NCBI GenBank assembly: GCA_041393775.1
Contig: JAWKJM010000004.1
Location: 124,001-188,000 of the forward strand
Direction of reading: 5' to 3'
Source of the DNA: JADKAV01 sp041393775
Lineage (GTDB): Bacteria; Actinomycetota; Actinomycetes; S36-B12; UBA10799
Length of the DNA stretch: 64,000 nucleotides
Shown here: piece by piece, positions 57,401 through 64,000 of the stretch
Position numbering within the stretch: position 1 is the stretch's first letter
Layout: each line of letters starts with the position of its first letter
Made by a program: the position numbers and the translations under genes
The notes under the pieces: generated by a model
What the model was told of the DNA's origin: nothing
Databases searched by the model: none
Seen by the model: the letters and a program-made list of their open reading frames with translations, nothing else

Positions 57401-59005
57401 ATGAACGAACATGTCGAATTCCGCGACGTCCGATTTCCACTTGACGACACCCCGCCACGGCCGGAACGGAGAGAGCCGCAGTTCGGCGTCGTGTCCCCGC
57501 CGACCCCGCACCCGGTCCGTTTGACCCGTCCGCGGTCGCACATCATCGCCGGCTTCGAGACCCAGGAACTGCGCCTGCGGGTCGGCGGCCGCGTATTGGC
57601 CTTCCGGCGCACGCCCGAAGGAGGGCCGTCCCCGTTCCTTGACCCGGTCATCCTGGCGAGCACGAGTGTGCACTCCTATGACGCCGAATCCCTCGAGCGG
57701 TTCTTGCCTGCCGTCGAGGCTGTGGCGATCTCCGCTGACCGGCAGTGGGTTGACCGCCTGCTCGTCCTGCCCGACCGGGCCTCGGCGCTCGGAGTCGCTG
57801 CCGGGCTAGGGGGACGGTTCGCGATGCGCTGGACGGAGCTCGGAATGGCTGTCCTGGATCTCGCCTCAGGTTTGGAGGTGAGTCATTTCGCGGTGTCAGG
57901 TCGTGAACTGCTCCAGCGGTGCTGCCCGCTCATCCCGGATGCCCGGCCCGGGGATCGGTGTAAGCAACACGGTGGTCCCTGGGTCTCAAGGTCGCGGATC
58001 GCCGCAAGCCGCTGGAATGACCGGCGCCGGCTCTACTGGGACCTCGTCGGCTGCGACCAGGGGTGCCCGACGCCCAGACAACGGGAGTGTGTGAGTGTCC
58101 CCACCCGCTACGACCTGTGGCTACATCCCGAGGGTCTGGCGCAGCGCGACCTGGCCGATCGCAGTGACCGCTCTACTGGCGATGGGCGCCAGCGGATGGG
58201 ACCGGGTCCGGCGCACCCAGCTGCGGGTGTGGTCAGCGTGACAACGCCCGATGGTGACACCCGGACCCTGCCGGTGGCCGAACCCGTCGTCCTGTCGAAG
58301 GGAATGATCGTCGAGGTCGGGGTCGACGACACGGAGGTCTGGCAGGCGCTCGGACGCATCCTGGTGGATCCCGCCGGGGGTGGGGAGGATCCCCTGGATT
58401 GGTCGGATTCGCCGCTTCACTGGCAGACCACCGACGCCGATCTGGGCTCACGTGCGCAAGGCTTGCCGCTACTTCCGCGGTGGGCGGCGATCGGGTCGCT
58501 GCGGGTCACCGGGCTTTGCGTGGGTTCTGGGGCGGTTCCGCTGGCTTTCGACCTTCGCCAGGCCGGTGCGGGACTGCTTCTGGAGCGCACCTGGTTGAGG
58601 GTGGGTCCGTACCGCATCGGTGACGTCGGGATGCGGCCGCTATGCATCATCGACGGCGCGCAGCCGGATGCCCAATGCCTGGATTCCCGTTGCTCAGCCG
58701 TCGACCTGACGTTCCAGTGGGTGCTGCGGGAGGGCCTCGAGGCACTCGTCGCATTGTCGCTGGAACCGTACGACCCGGACGCACGGCCATCCCCGGCCGG
58801 GCGTCGTCACCTTGCACTTCGCGATGCGGCCATCGGCAGGGTGGAGATCGGCCTGGACCCGAATGTGTTGCGCCGACGTCTGCAGGCCAGCGCGCAGTAC
58901 CGGCGAGTGCGTGCCGCGCTCCGCAAGCCGGACTCCGACCCCGGGTTCTTCAGACTGTTGCAGGTCTTCGTCGACCAGCCCGACCAGCCCTTCCGACTCG
59001 ACTGA
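57401..59005 (+). CDS. Unrecognised 534-residue protein
   Basis: I cannot assign a family. ATG 57401 has GAGGAG six bases upstream and the frame runs 1.6 kb. There are no membrane helices or signal peptide. The first 180 residues look like a mixed alpha/beta domain with RLRVGGRVLAFRR and LLVLPDRASALGVAAGLGG. A middle stretch holds six cysteines (RCCPLIPD, GDRCKQHGG, GCDQGCPTPRQREC; about 173-227), which could be a metal site. About 275-440 is strand-rich (SVTTPDGDTRTLPV; LSKGMIVEVGVDD). The C-terminus is charged. Codon use resembles its neighbours. The next protein is a membrane-anchored nuclease with 560 bases between. Confidence 0.6.
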   Translation: MNEHVEFRDVRFPLDDTPPRPERREPQFGVVSPPTPHPVRLTRPRSHIIAGFETQELRLRVGGRVLAFRRTPEGGPSPFLDPVILASTSVHSYDAESLERFLPAVEAVAISADRQWVDRLLVLPDRASALGVAAGLGGRFAMRWTELGMAVLDLASGLEVSHFAVSGRELLQRCCPLIPDARPGDRCKQHGGPWVSRSRIAASRWNDRRRLYWDLVGCDQGCPTPRQRECVSVPTRYDLWLHPEGLAQRDLADRSDRSTGDGRQRMGPGPAHPAAGVVSVTTPDGDTRTLPVAEPVVLSKGMIVEVGVDDTEVWQALGRILVDPAGGGEDPLDWSDSPLHWQTTDADLGSRAQGLPLLPRWAAIGSLRVTGLCVGSGAVPLAFDLRQAGAGLLLERTWLRVGPYRIGDVGMRPLCIIDGAQPDAQCLDSRCSAVDLTFQWVLREGLEALVALSLEPYDPDARPSPAGRRHLALRDAAIGRVEIGLDPNVLRRRLQASAQYRRVRAALRKPDSDPGFFRLLQVFVDQPDQPFRLD

Positions 59006-59567
59006 GTCGCGTCTGTCGGGCAAGGCGGTTTCGATGCCACGCCAGTCGGCCACGCGTGGAGCGGGTTCTTCACCGGTGGAGATCCGTCGCCGGTTCGAGG
59101 GCGTGCCGCCCGGGGCGGCGGCTGTGGACAAGCACCCATGACAGTGCGCCACGCCCGAGAATCATCGCGTTGATCGCAGGCGGTGAGGCTTAGCATGCGC
59201 GTAGCAGATGCGGATCCCTCAAGTGCCGGGTCTGTGAGTGGAGTCGAAGGGGGACCTGTGAGCAGGACTGTACAACTGGCGATCCCAAGGGTTGATCGGG
59301 GATCGCGACCGGGTGCGGAGGGCGAATGCCTCGGCTGGTCCAACTGCCGGCATCAACAAGACCGGCCAGTCCGCGCCGGCAGGAACGCGGCAGGTACCCC
59401 AGAGTCGCCCCGGCGTGACGAGTTCCTGCGCGCCTGGCCGACACCTGGCGCCGAGTTCGAGCAGTGACGGCCACTGGCGGAGGGGTCGCCGGGGCAACGG
59501 GCCATACTCTGTCCGCATTGCGGCGGAACGGCTGCTCGGGTGGCGTTCGCCACCATCGACGATCCGG
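59006..59567 (+). other. 562-base gap with one weak small-ORF candidate
   Basis: No confident gene. A 69-residue frame starting at GTG 59258 and ending at 59467, preceded by AGGGGG, is the best candidate, but its composition (Arg, Pro, Gly-rich) is that of random GC-rich DNA. TTGATC near 59173 and TAGCAT near 59193 could be a promoter for something downstream. No RNA gene or repeat is visible. Confidence 0.3.
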
Positions 59568-60380
59568 ATGAGTCGCCGCAAGAAGTCCGGGTGCTTGCCG
59601 GGCGTGATCGGTTTGGTCGTGCTCGCGGTGATCGGTTACGTGGTCGTTGCCGACTCGTCGGAACCTGTGCCACGGCCCACGGTCGAACCTGGAGGCACGA
59701 GTGCTCAGCCCACAACCACACACCCCAAGGCCGAGCGGTCCACAACCCCCAAGGCCCAGCATCCCACAAGCGCGCAGCCCAAACCGCCCACGACGGTCAG
59801 TCCGGTCGACCCCGTCTCCAAACTGTCATTCGTCGACACCGCAGCGGCGAAACGGGCACTGCCGGGATTGCCGGTCAAGGGTCGTGCGCCGTTGACCGGG
59901 TACCGTCGCGAGGCCTTTGGGACCGCATGGGTGGATGTCAACGGCAATGGCTGTGATACCCGCAACGACATCCTGCGCCGGGATCTCGAGAACAAGGTCG
60001 TGCAGGACTGCGTCGTGCTGTCGGGGGTGCTCCACGATCCATACAGCGGGGACCGGGTCACCTTCACACGAGGTCCGGTGACCAGTCTCGAGGTGCAGAT
60101 CGACCACGTGGTTCCACTTGCCAATGCATGGCAGACGGGGGCCAAGTACTGGTCCGATGACAAACGTGAGCGCTTCGCCAACGACCGTCGGAACCTGCTT
60201 GCTGTGCGGGGGGATCTGAACCTGCAGAAGAGCGACGGGGACGCTGCCACCTGGCTGCCTCCGAAGAAGTCGTTCAGATGCACGTACGTGTCGATGCAGA
60301 TCCTGACCAAGCAGCGCTACGGGCTATGGGTCACTGCGCCCGAGGAGGCTGCTATGGCCAGGATCCTCAGCAGTTGCTGA
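59568..60380 (+). CDS. Membrane-anchored DUF1524/HNH family nuclease
   Basis: 270 residues. One N-terminal membrane anchor (about 9-28, VIGLVVLAVIGYVVV), a Thr/Pro-rich stalk of about 50 residues, and an extracytoplasmic DUF1524 (GmrSD C-terminal) nuclease domain with the HNH-type core IDHVVPLANAW (Asp179, His180) and NDRRNLLAV, then NLQKSD. Such anchored HNH proteins are common in actinomycetes and may degrade DNA outside the membrane. ATG 59568 is the first start beside the basic MSRRKKSG; longer frames upstream lack a signal. Confidence 0.82.
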   Translation: MSRRKKSGCLPGVIGLVVLAVIGYVVVADSSEPVPRPTVEPGGTSAQPTTTHPKAERSTTPKAQHPTSAQPKPPTTVSPVDPVSKLSFVDTAAAKRALPGLPVKGRAPLTGYRREAFGTAWVDVNGNGCDTRNDILRRDLENKVVQDCVVLSGVLHDPYSGDRVTFTRGPVTSLEVQIDHVVPLANAWQTGAKYWSDDKRERFANDRRNLLAVRGDLNLQKSDGDAATWLPPKKSFRCTYVSMQILTKQRYGLWVTAPEEAAMARILSSC

Positions 60381-60387
60381 CTCAGCG

Positions 60388-61140
60388 TCACACCCCGACC
60401 GCCTCGTCGGCGAACTCCTGCGCGTCCGTGCCCACGGGGCGTTTGCCCGCCTTCACCAGCAGCCAGATAGTGAACCAGAGTTCGCCGATGATCGATGGGA
60501 TCGCCACCATCAACAGGAACCCGCTCGCGTAGTCGGAGTAGTTGCCGAGCAGCGTGTTGGCAAGTGTGTCGATCACGTACGCCACCCCTGCGATTCCCAG
60601 CAGGACGCCCAGTGCCTTGGACGCGGCGCCGGAGGTGATCACCAAGTACGCGAGCAACATCAGATGAACACCGAAGCACGCCAGCCCGATCAGCCAGCTG
60701 TAGTTGAACGCATCGAGTAGCAGCATCACCGGGATATCGGCGCCCTGGACGGAAACGCCGGCCAGATAGTCAGAACCGCTGATTATGCGCGCGGCGACCA
60801 TGAAGAAGATCAGCGAGACCCCGAGCATCACCGTGTACACGAGCCGGAACCACGCGGCGAGCAGCGAGACCTCCCGATTCACCGGCCGGAAGAGCACGTA
60901 CAGGGCCCAGGCGACGACCACATCGATCATAAACACGAACAGGAAGGCCACCGTACCGAGTCGGAAGAGGGACTGCGACTCGGCGATGTTGTTGAAGGTG
61001 GCGGTGGCATCGCCGGTGTCGACGAGCCCGTTGCGGACCATGAAGTTGGCGAACATGGCCAAGACGAATATGGCGAGGTAGCCGATCCCGGCGATCACTG
61101 CTGCTCGGCGGGCGGTCAGGGTGTTGGTCGGGCTGGACAT
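60388..61140 (-). CDS. DUF4386 membrane protein
   Basis: 250 residues with six membrane helices and the DUF4386 pattern: ARRAAVIAGIGYLAIFVLAMFANF at the start (region 10-33), LRLGTVAFLF-like segment and LDAFNYSWLIGLACFGVHLMLLAYLV. Function unknown. It lies 26 bases downstream of the oxidoreductase gene on the same strand and is presumably in the same TetR-controlled operon. Its C-terminus converges on the nuclease gene 7 bases away. Confidence 0.87.
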   Translation of the reverse strand: MSSPTNTLTARRAAVIAGIGYLAIFVLAMFANFMVRNGLVDTGDATATFNNIAESQSLFRLGTVAFLFVFMIDVVVAWALYVLFRPVNREVSLLAAWFRLVYTVMLGVSLIFFMVAARIISGSDYLAGVSVQGADIPVMLLLDAFNYSWLIGLACFGVHLMLLAYLVITSGAASKALGVLLGIAGVAYVIDTLANTLLGNYSDYASGFLLMVAIPSIIGELWFTIWLLVKAGKRPVGTDAQEFADEAVGV

Positions 61141-61166
61141 GGTGGATTCCTTTCGCTTCAGAGGGC

Positions 61167-62165
61167 TCAGACGGCGATGACGAGTTTGCCGCGGGCGCGA
61201 CCGCTTTCGAGGTCGCCCAGGGCCGTCCGGACCTCAGCGAGTGGGTAGACCTTGTCGATGACAGGGGTGACCTTGCCGGCTTCCATGAGTTCGCCGAGGA
61301 CCGCCAAGTCATCTCCGGACTCCCGGCTGATGAAGGTGCCGAGTCGCTGACTGACGAACAGCGACAGCACCATACCCCGCAGTTGTCGGTCGGTGCCACC
61401 GAGCCAGCGGCCGCCAGTCTCCGAGCCGACGATCACCAGGGTTCCCCGGGGGCTCAGAACGCTTCGCAACTGCGACAACTGCCGGTTCCCGCCGATGTCA
61501 AGGATGGCGTCGTAGTGGTTGCCCCGGGCGTCGATCTGTTCGCGCTGGTAGTCGATGACGTGGTCCGCTCCGATGGACCGGACCAGATCCACCTTCGAGG
61601 TGCTGCACACGCCGGTGACCTCGATGCCGTACGCCTTGGCGATCTGCACGGCGTAACTGCCGACCCCGCCCGAGGCGCCGATGACCAACAGGCTCTGTCC
61701 GGATTCCACGTTCGTGTGGTCGCGTACTCCCTGCAGGGCCGTCAGTCCCGAGATCGCCACCGCGGCAGCCTGCTCAAACGTCAGGTTTGCCGGTTTCGGC
61801 GCGAGTTTGCTCTCGAGCGCGACCGAGTACTCGGCGAAGGTTCCCTTGCCGATCCCGAACACCTCGTCGCCGGGCCGGAACCGGGTCACATCCTTGCCGA
61901 CGCGCTCCACGACCCCCGAGAGGTCCATGCCGAGCACGGGGTACTTCGGCGCCCGCAGGCCGTACCCTGCGAGTCGCACGGGGTAGGGGAGCCCGGTCAT
62001 CAAATGCACCACTCCGCGGTCGAGCCCGGCGGCCTTCACCCGGACCAGGACTTCGTTGTCGGCGGTCTCCGGCATAGCCATTCGACGGATCTCCACAGTG
62101 TGGGCGGGCCCGTAGCGATCCTGGACGGCAGCATCCATCGTCGTCGGCAGGGTGGATGTCGGCAT
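61167..62165 (-). CDS. Zinc-free MDR oxidoreductase (quinone reductase-like)
   Basis: 332 residues of the medium-chain dehydrogenase family without the catalytic or structural zinc cysteines: GxD-type cofactor loop VIGASGGVGSYAVQIAKAYG (about 149-168), LGMDLSGVVERVG and RFRPGDEVFGIG. It resembles NADPH-dependent quinone/enone reductases. ATG 62165 has AAGGG eight bases upstream; ATG 62210 would lie inside the operator region. Divergent from a TetR gene whose product probably represses it. Confidence 0.87.
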   Translation of the reverse strand: MPTSTLPTTMDAAVQDRYGPAHTVEIRRMAMPETADNEVLVRVKAAGLDRGVVHLMTGLPYPVRLAGYGLRAPKYPVLGMDLSGVVERVGKDVTRFRPGDEVFGIGKGTFAEYSVALESKLAPKPANLTFEQAAAVAISGLTALQGVRDHTNVESGQSLLVIGASGGVGSYAVQIAKAYGIEVTGVCSTSKVDLVRSIGADHVIDYQREQIDARGNHYDAILDIGGNRQLSQLRSVLSPRGTLVIVGSETGGRWLGGTDRQLRGMVLSLFVSQRLGTFISRESGDDLAVLGELMEAGKVTPVIDKVYPLAEVRTALGDLESGRARGKLVIAV

Positions 62166-62195
62166 GTCGGTACCCTTCGCCTGCTCAGTCTTTCG

Positions 62196-62236
62196 TACGT
62201 TGTAAGTCATAGGGTGTAACCTAGTCTTACGTTGTA
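62196..62236. promoter_or_regulatory. Candidate operator: 9-base direct repeat
   Basis: TACGTTGTA occurs exactly twice, at 62196-62204 and 62228-62236, 32 bases apart (about three helical turns), in the space between the divergent oxidoreductase and TetR genes. GTAAG (62202-62206) and CTTAC (62226-62230) form an inverted pair between them. The AT-rich spacing in GC-rich DNA marks it as control DNA. The divergent TetR product is the likely binder. Confidence 0.55.
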
Positions 62237-62294
62237 TGGTTCGTCAAGAGGCAGGTTCTGGTTCTTACATTCAGAGCCGCGGATGGAGGCGCAC

Positions 62295-62966
62295 ATGGCC
62301 ACGCAGTCACCCGCTGGGCGGCGACCGCCCTTGACCCGCCAGCGGGTGATCGATGCGGCCGTGGCACTGGCCGATGCCGGCGGCCTGCAGGCGCTTACGA
62401 TGCGTCGATTGGCTCAGGCGCTCGGGGTCGAACCGATGTCCGTCTACTACCACGTGGCGAACAAAGCTCAGATCCTCGACGAGATCGTGGACTTCGTGTT
62501 CGCGCAGATCGACCTGCCGACCGCGCAGGAGCCCTGGAAGTCCGCGATGCGCAGGCGGGCGATCTCGGCGCGGGATGCGCTGGTGAGGCACCCTTGGGCA
62601 GCGGGTCTCATGGATTCCAGGACGAACCCCGGTCCCGCGACGCTGCGACACCACGACGCTGTGATCGGCAAGCTGCGCAGTTCCGGCTTCTCGATCGTTC
62701 TGACGGCGCACGCGGTGTCGGTGCTGGATGGCTACATCTACGGGTTCGCCCTGCAGGAGAAGGCACTTCCGTTCGACTCCCCGGAGACTGCAGCACAGGT
62801 GGCTGAGATGATCCTCGAGCAGTTCCCGGCCGAGGACTATCCGCATTTGGCAGAGCTGACGACCGAGCACGTGCTGCAGCCCGGCTACGACTACTCAGAG
62901 GAGTTCGAGTTCGGGCTGGATCTCATCCTCGACGGGCTTGAACGCCACCTGCGAGCCGACATGTGA
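62295..62966 (+). CDS. TetR family regulator with TetR_C-type effector domain
   Basis: 223 residues. N-terminal helix-turn-helix TMRRLAQALGVEPMSVYYHV (about 36-55), then a long helical effector domain of the true TetR_C class (FGLDLILDGLERHL at the end). ATG 62295 has GGAGG six bases upstream; ATG 62283 lies before that site. It is divergent from the MDR oxidoreductase/DUF4386 operon and the likely repressor of it through the TACGTTGTA sites. Inducer unknown. Confidence 0.9.
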   Translation: MATQSPAGRRPPLTRQRVIDAAVALADAGGLQALTMRRLAQALGVEPMSVYYHVANKAQILDEIVDFVFAQIDLPTAQEPWKSAMRRRAISARDALVRHPWAAGLMDSRTNPGPATLRHHDAVIGKLRSSGFSIVLTAHAVSVLDGYIYGFALQEKALPFDSPETAAQVAEMILEQFPAEDYPHLAELTTEHVLQPGYDYSEEFEFGLDLILDGLERHLRADM

Positions 62967-63007
62967 GCGAACCGGCTCCACCGTCGAGTGGGTGAGTCGC
63001 TTGTCGC

Positions 63008-63805
63008 TCAGCGTCCCCACTGGTACGGGGTCGTCGTCGACGCTTTGGTCAGGCCCGCGCGCTCCAGGATGGGTCGGGAGTGCTCGGTGGAATCGCTGTG
63101 GATCAGGGTCTTGCCCATGCGCAGAGCCGAGCGGGCACGCTCAGCCGTCAGTGCGCGGTAGATGCCCCGGCCGCGCCAATCCTCACGGGTGGCGCCTCCC
63201 CAGATGCCGGCGAAGTCCGCGCCGAACACCGGCTCCAGTCTTCCGGCGCCGACGACCTGGCCGCCGACTTCGGCCACCCACAGCTCCGTCCCGTCGTCGA
63301 GGGCCAGCCTTCGCAGGAGCGCATCCGCCGTGTCCTCGGAAGGCGTGTCGCCGAATGCGACGTCACTCATCGAGCTCATCGCGCGGACGTCGTCCTCGGA
63401 AGTGATCCGGCGCAGACTGACGTCGGGGGGCAGGGGCACTTCTTGGACGAGCATGCGCGTCTCCCCGAGCATGATGGACTCCGGCTCCTGCGCGACAAAT
63501 CCGTTTGCGACCAGAGCCTCGTGCAGGCCGGGAGCCTGGTCGTGCCCGCGCGTCTTCCACTCGATGCGGTAGATCTCGGGATCTGCTGCGTAGTGGGCCA
63601 GGGTCGAGGTCACCAGTCGCCGGAGCGCGCCGGTGTCAGCGCCGTTGAGATCGCGGTAGGTGACGAACCCCCTGCCACCGGCGAAGGTCGCCAGCCGCAG
63701 TGGGCCGAGTTGTCTGACTCCGACTGCGCCAGATGTTTCCGCGTCGGCACGCAACTGTTCGTCGTATGCGGCGAGTAGCTCAGTGCGGTCGATCACGCCT
63801 GTCAT
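63008..63805 (-). CDS. GNAT family N-acetyltransferase
   Basis: 265 residues. The C-terminal GNAT domain (about 125-260) has VAEVGGQVVGAGRLEPV, then WGGATREDWRGRGIYRAL (acetyl-CoA loop with RGRGIY), and the closing strand. The N-terminal 120 residues are a second, degenerate GNAT-like or linker domain. Substrate unknown. ATG 63805 is 47 bases from the stop of the partial gene upstream on the same strand, so co-transcription is possible. Confidence 0.87.
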   Translation of the reverse strand: MTGVIDRTELLAAYDEQLRADAETSGAVGVRQLGPLRLATFAGGRGFVTYRDLNGADTGALRRLVTSTLAHYAADPEIYRIEWKTRGHDQAPGLHEALVANGFVAQEPESIMLGETRMLVQEVPLPPDVSLRRITSEDDVRAMSSMSDVAFGDTPSEDTADALLRRLALDDGTELWVAEVGGQVVGAGRLEPVFGADFAGIWGGATREDWRGRGIYRALTAERARSALRMGKTLIHSDSTEHSRPILERAGLTKASTTTPYQWGR

Positions 63806-63852
63806 CGTGCAGTTGGAGGAACCGGTCTGGCAATCAAGTTTCCTTCAGACAC

Positions 63853-64000
63853 CTACAAGTACAGCCCTGGCGTGTCGTCTGCGGGTGGATCCGGTGCTTG
63901 TGCGGCCTCGGGGTCGAATCGCGGCGTCCCGCCGAACTTCTCCACCAACTTCGGACCGATGTCGCCCGTCGCGCTCGCGAGGAAGAACAGGGCCCGGGAG
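63853..64000 (-). CDS. C-terminal part of an unrecognised gene
   Basis: A minus-strand frame enters from the right edge and ends at a TAG (63853-63855). The visible 48 residues read RALFFLASATGDIGPKLVEK, FGGTPRFDPEAAQAPDPPAD and DTPGLYL. I do not recognise a family from this stretch. The frame is open to the window edge and its base composition matches coding DNA, so it is probably the end of a real gene. Confidence 0.55.
   Translation of the reverse strand, partial: SRALFFLASATGDIGPKLVEKFGGTPRFDPEAAQAPDPPADDTPGLYL

Noticed and set aside
59258..59467. 69-residue ORF before the anchored nuclease
   Set aside because: It has a passable ribosome site, but its composition is like random GC-rich sequence and no motif is visible; left as a note only.

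Overview
The window is GC-rich chromosomal DNA with densely packed genes, frequent GTG starts and many 4-base start/stop overlaps. It encodes WhiB7, AdnA/AdnB, UvrD2, a UPF0182 protein, MoeZ, DUF3107 and PPA1309-family proteins, which together point firmly to an actinomycete (Actinomycetota). From about 9.8 to 43.4 kb the order ParA-like, RhlE-like helicase, ferritin-like protein, DUF3107, TetR, alpha/beta hydrolase, MoeZ, AdnA, AdnB, NudC, UvrD2, WhiB7, ABC1 kinase, TOMM-like protein, DUF2342 protease, PDZ-Lon protease, UPF0182 follows the Mycobacterium tuberculosis Rv3193c-Rv3213c neighbourhood as I remember it. The species or order cannot be named from the sequence alone.

Layout. 0-8.5 kb: end of an LppX/LprG-like lipoprotein coupled to a DMT exporter, a CitE/malyl-CoA-lyase-like enzyme, a secreted glycosidase, an acyl-CoA dehydrogenase, a TetR-controlled ABC exporter, a GSP17M-like protein and a MarC protein. 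8.5-16.7 kb: an unusual alpha/beta-hydrolase/anti-sigma-kinase fusion, then the conserved ParA to MoeZ block. 16.8-33 kb: a large flippase-like protein with a pseudokinase domain, the AdnAB DNA-end-processing motor-nuclease, NudC, a DUF222-HNH protein, UvrD2, and whiB7 with a complete promoter, leader ORF and attenuator. 33-43.4 kb: ABC1 kinase, an orphan TOMM-type protein, zinc ribbon, enoyl-CoA hydratase, DUF2342 protease, Lon-like protease and UPF0182. 43.4-49.5 kb: pirin, SDR, methyltransferase, antiporter and lipoprotein/Rrf2 genes. 49.6-52.8 kb: a five-gene, translationally coupled redox operon (exported Ser/Thr-rich protein, ApbE, four-histidine membrane cytochrome, NuoF-like subunit, ferredoxin). 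52.9-64 kb: TauE exporter, CoA-transferase, FmdB zinc ribbon, PI-PLC-like secreted protein, an unrecognised 534-residue protein, an anchored HNH nuclease, a TetR/oxidoreductase pair and a GNAT gene; a partial gene runs off the end.

Two dispersed non-coding repeat families stand out. Family 1, seven copies, is built from about 17-base units of the type TGTGACGAAGKTGCGGG and their inverse; five copies lie between convergent genes. Family 2, two loci, forms very long perfect hairpins from GGTTAGAGAA and CGTGCACG blocks. Several genes also show a TANNNT hexamer 6 to 8 bases before the start codon, suggesting leaderless mRNAs. The observations most worth following are the hydrolase-HATPase fusion, the two repeat families, the ApbE redox operon, the whiB7 leader and the unrecognised 534-residue protein.
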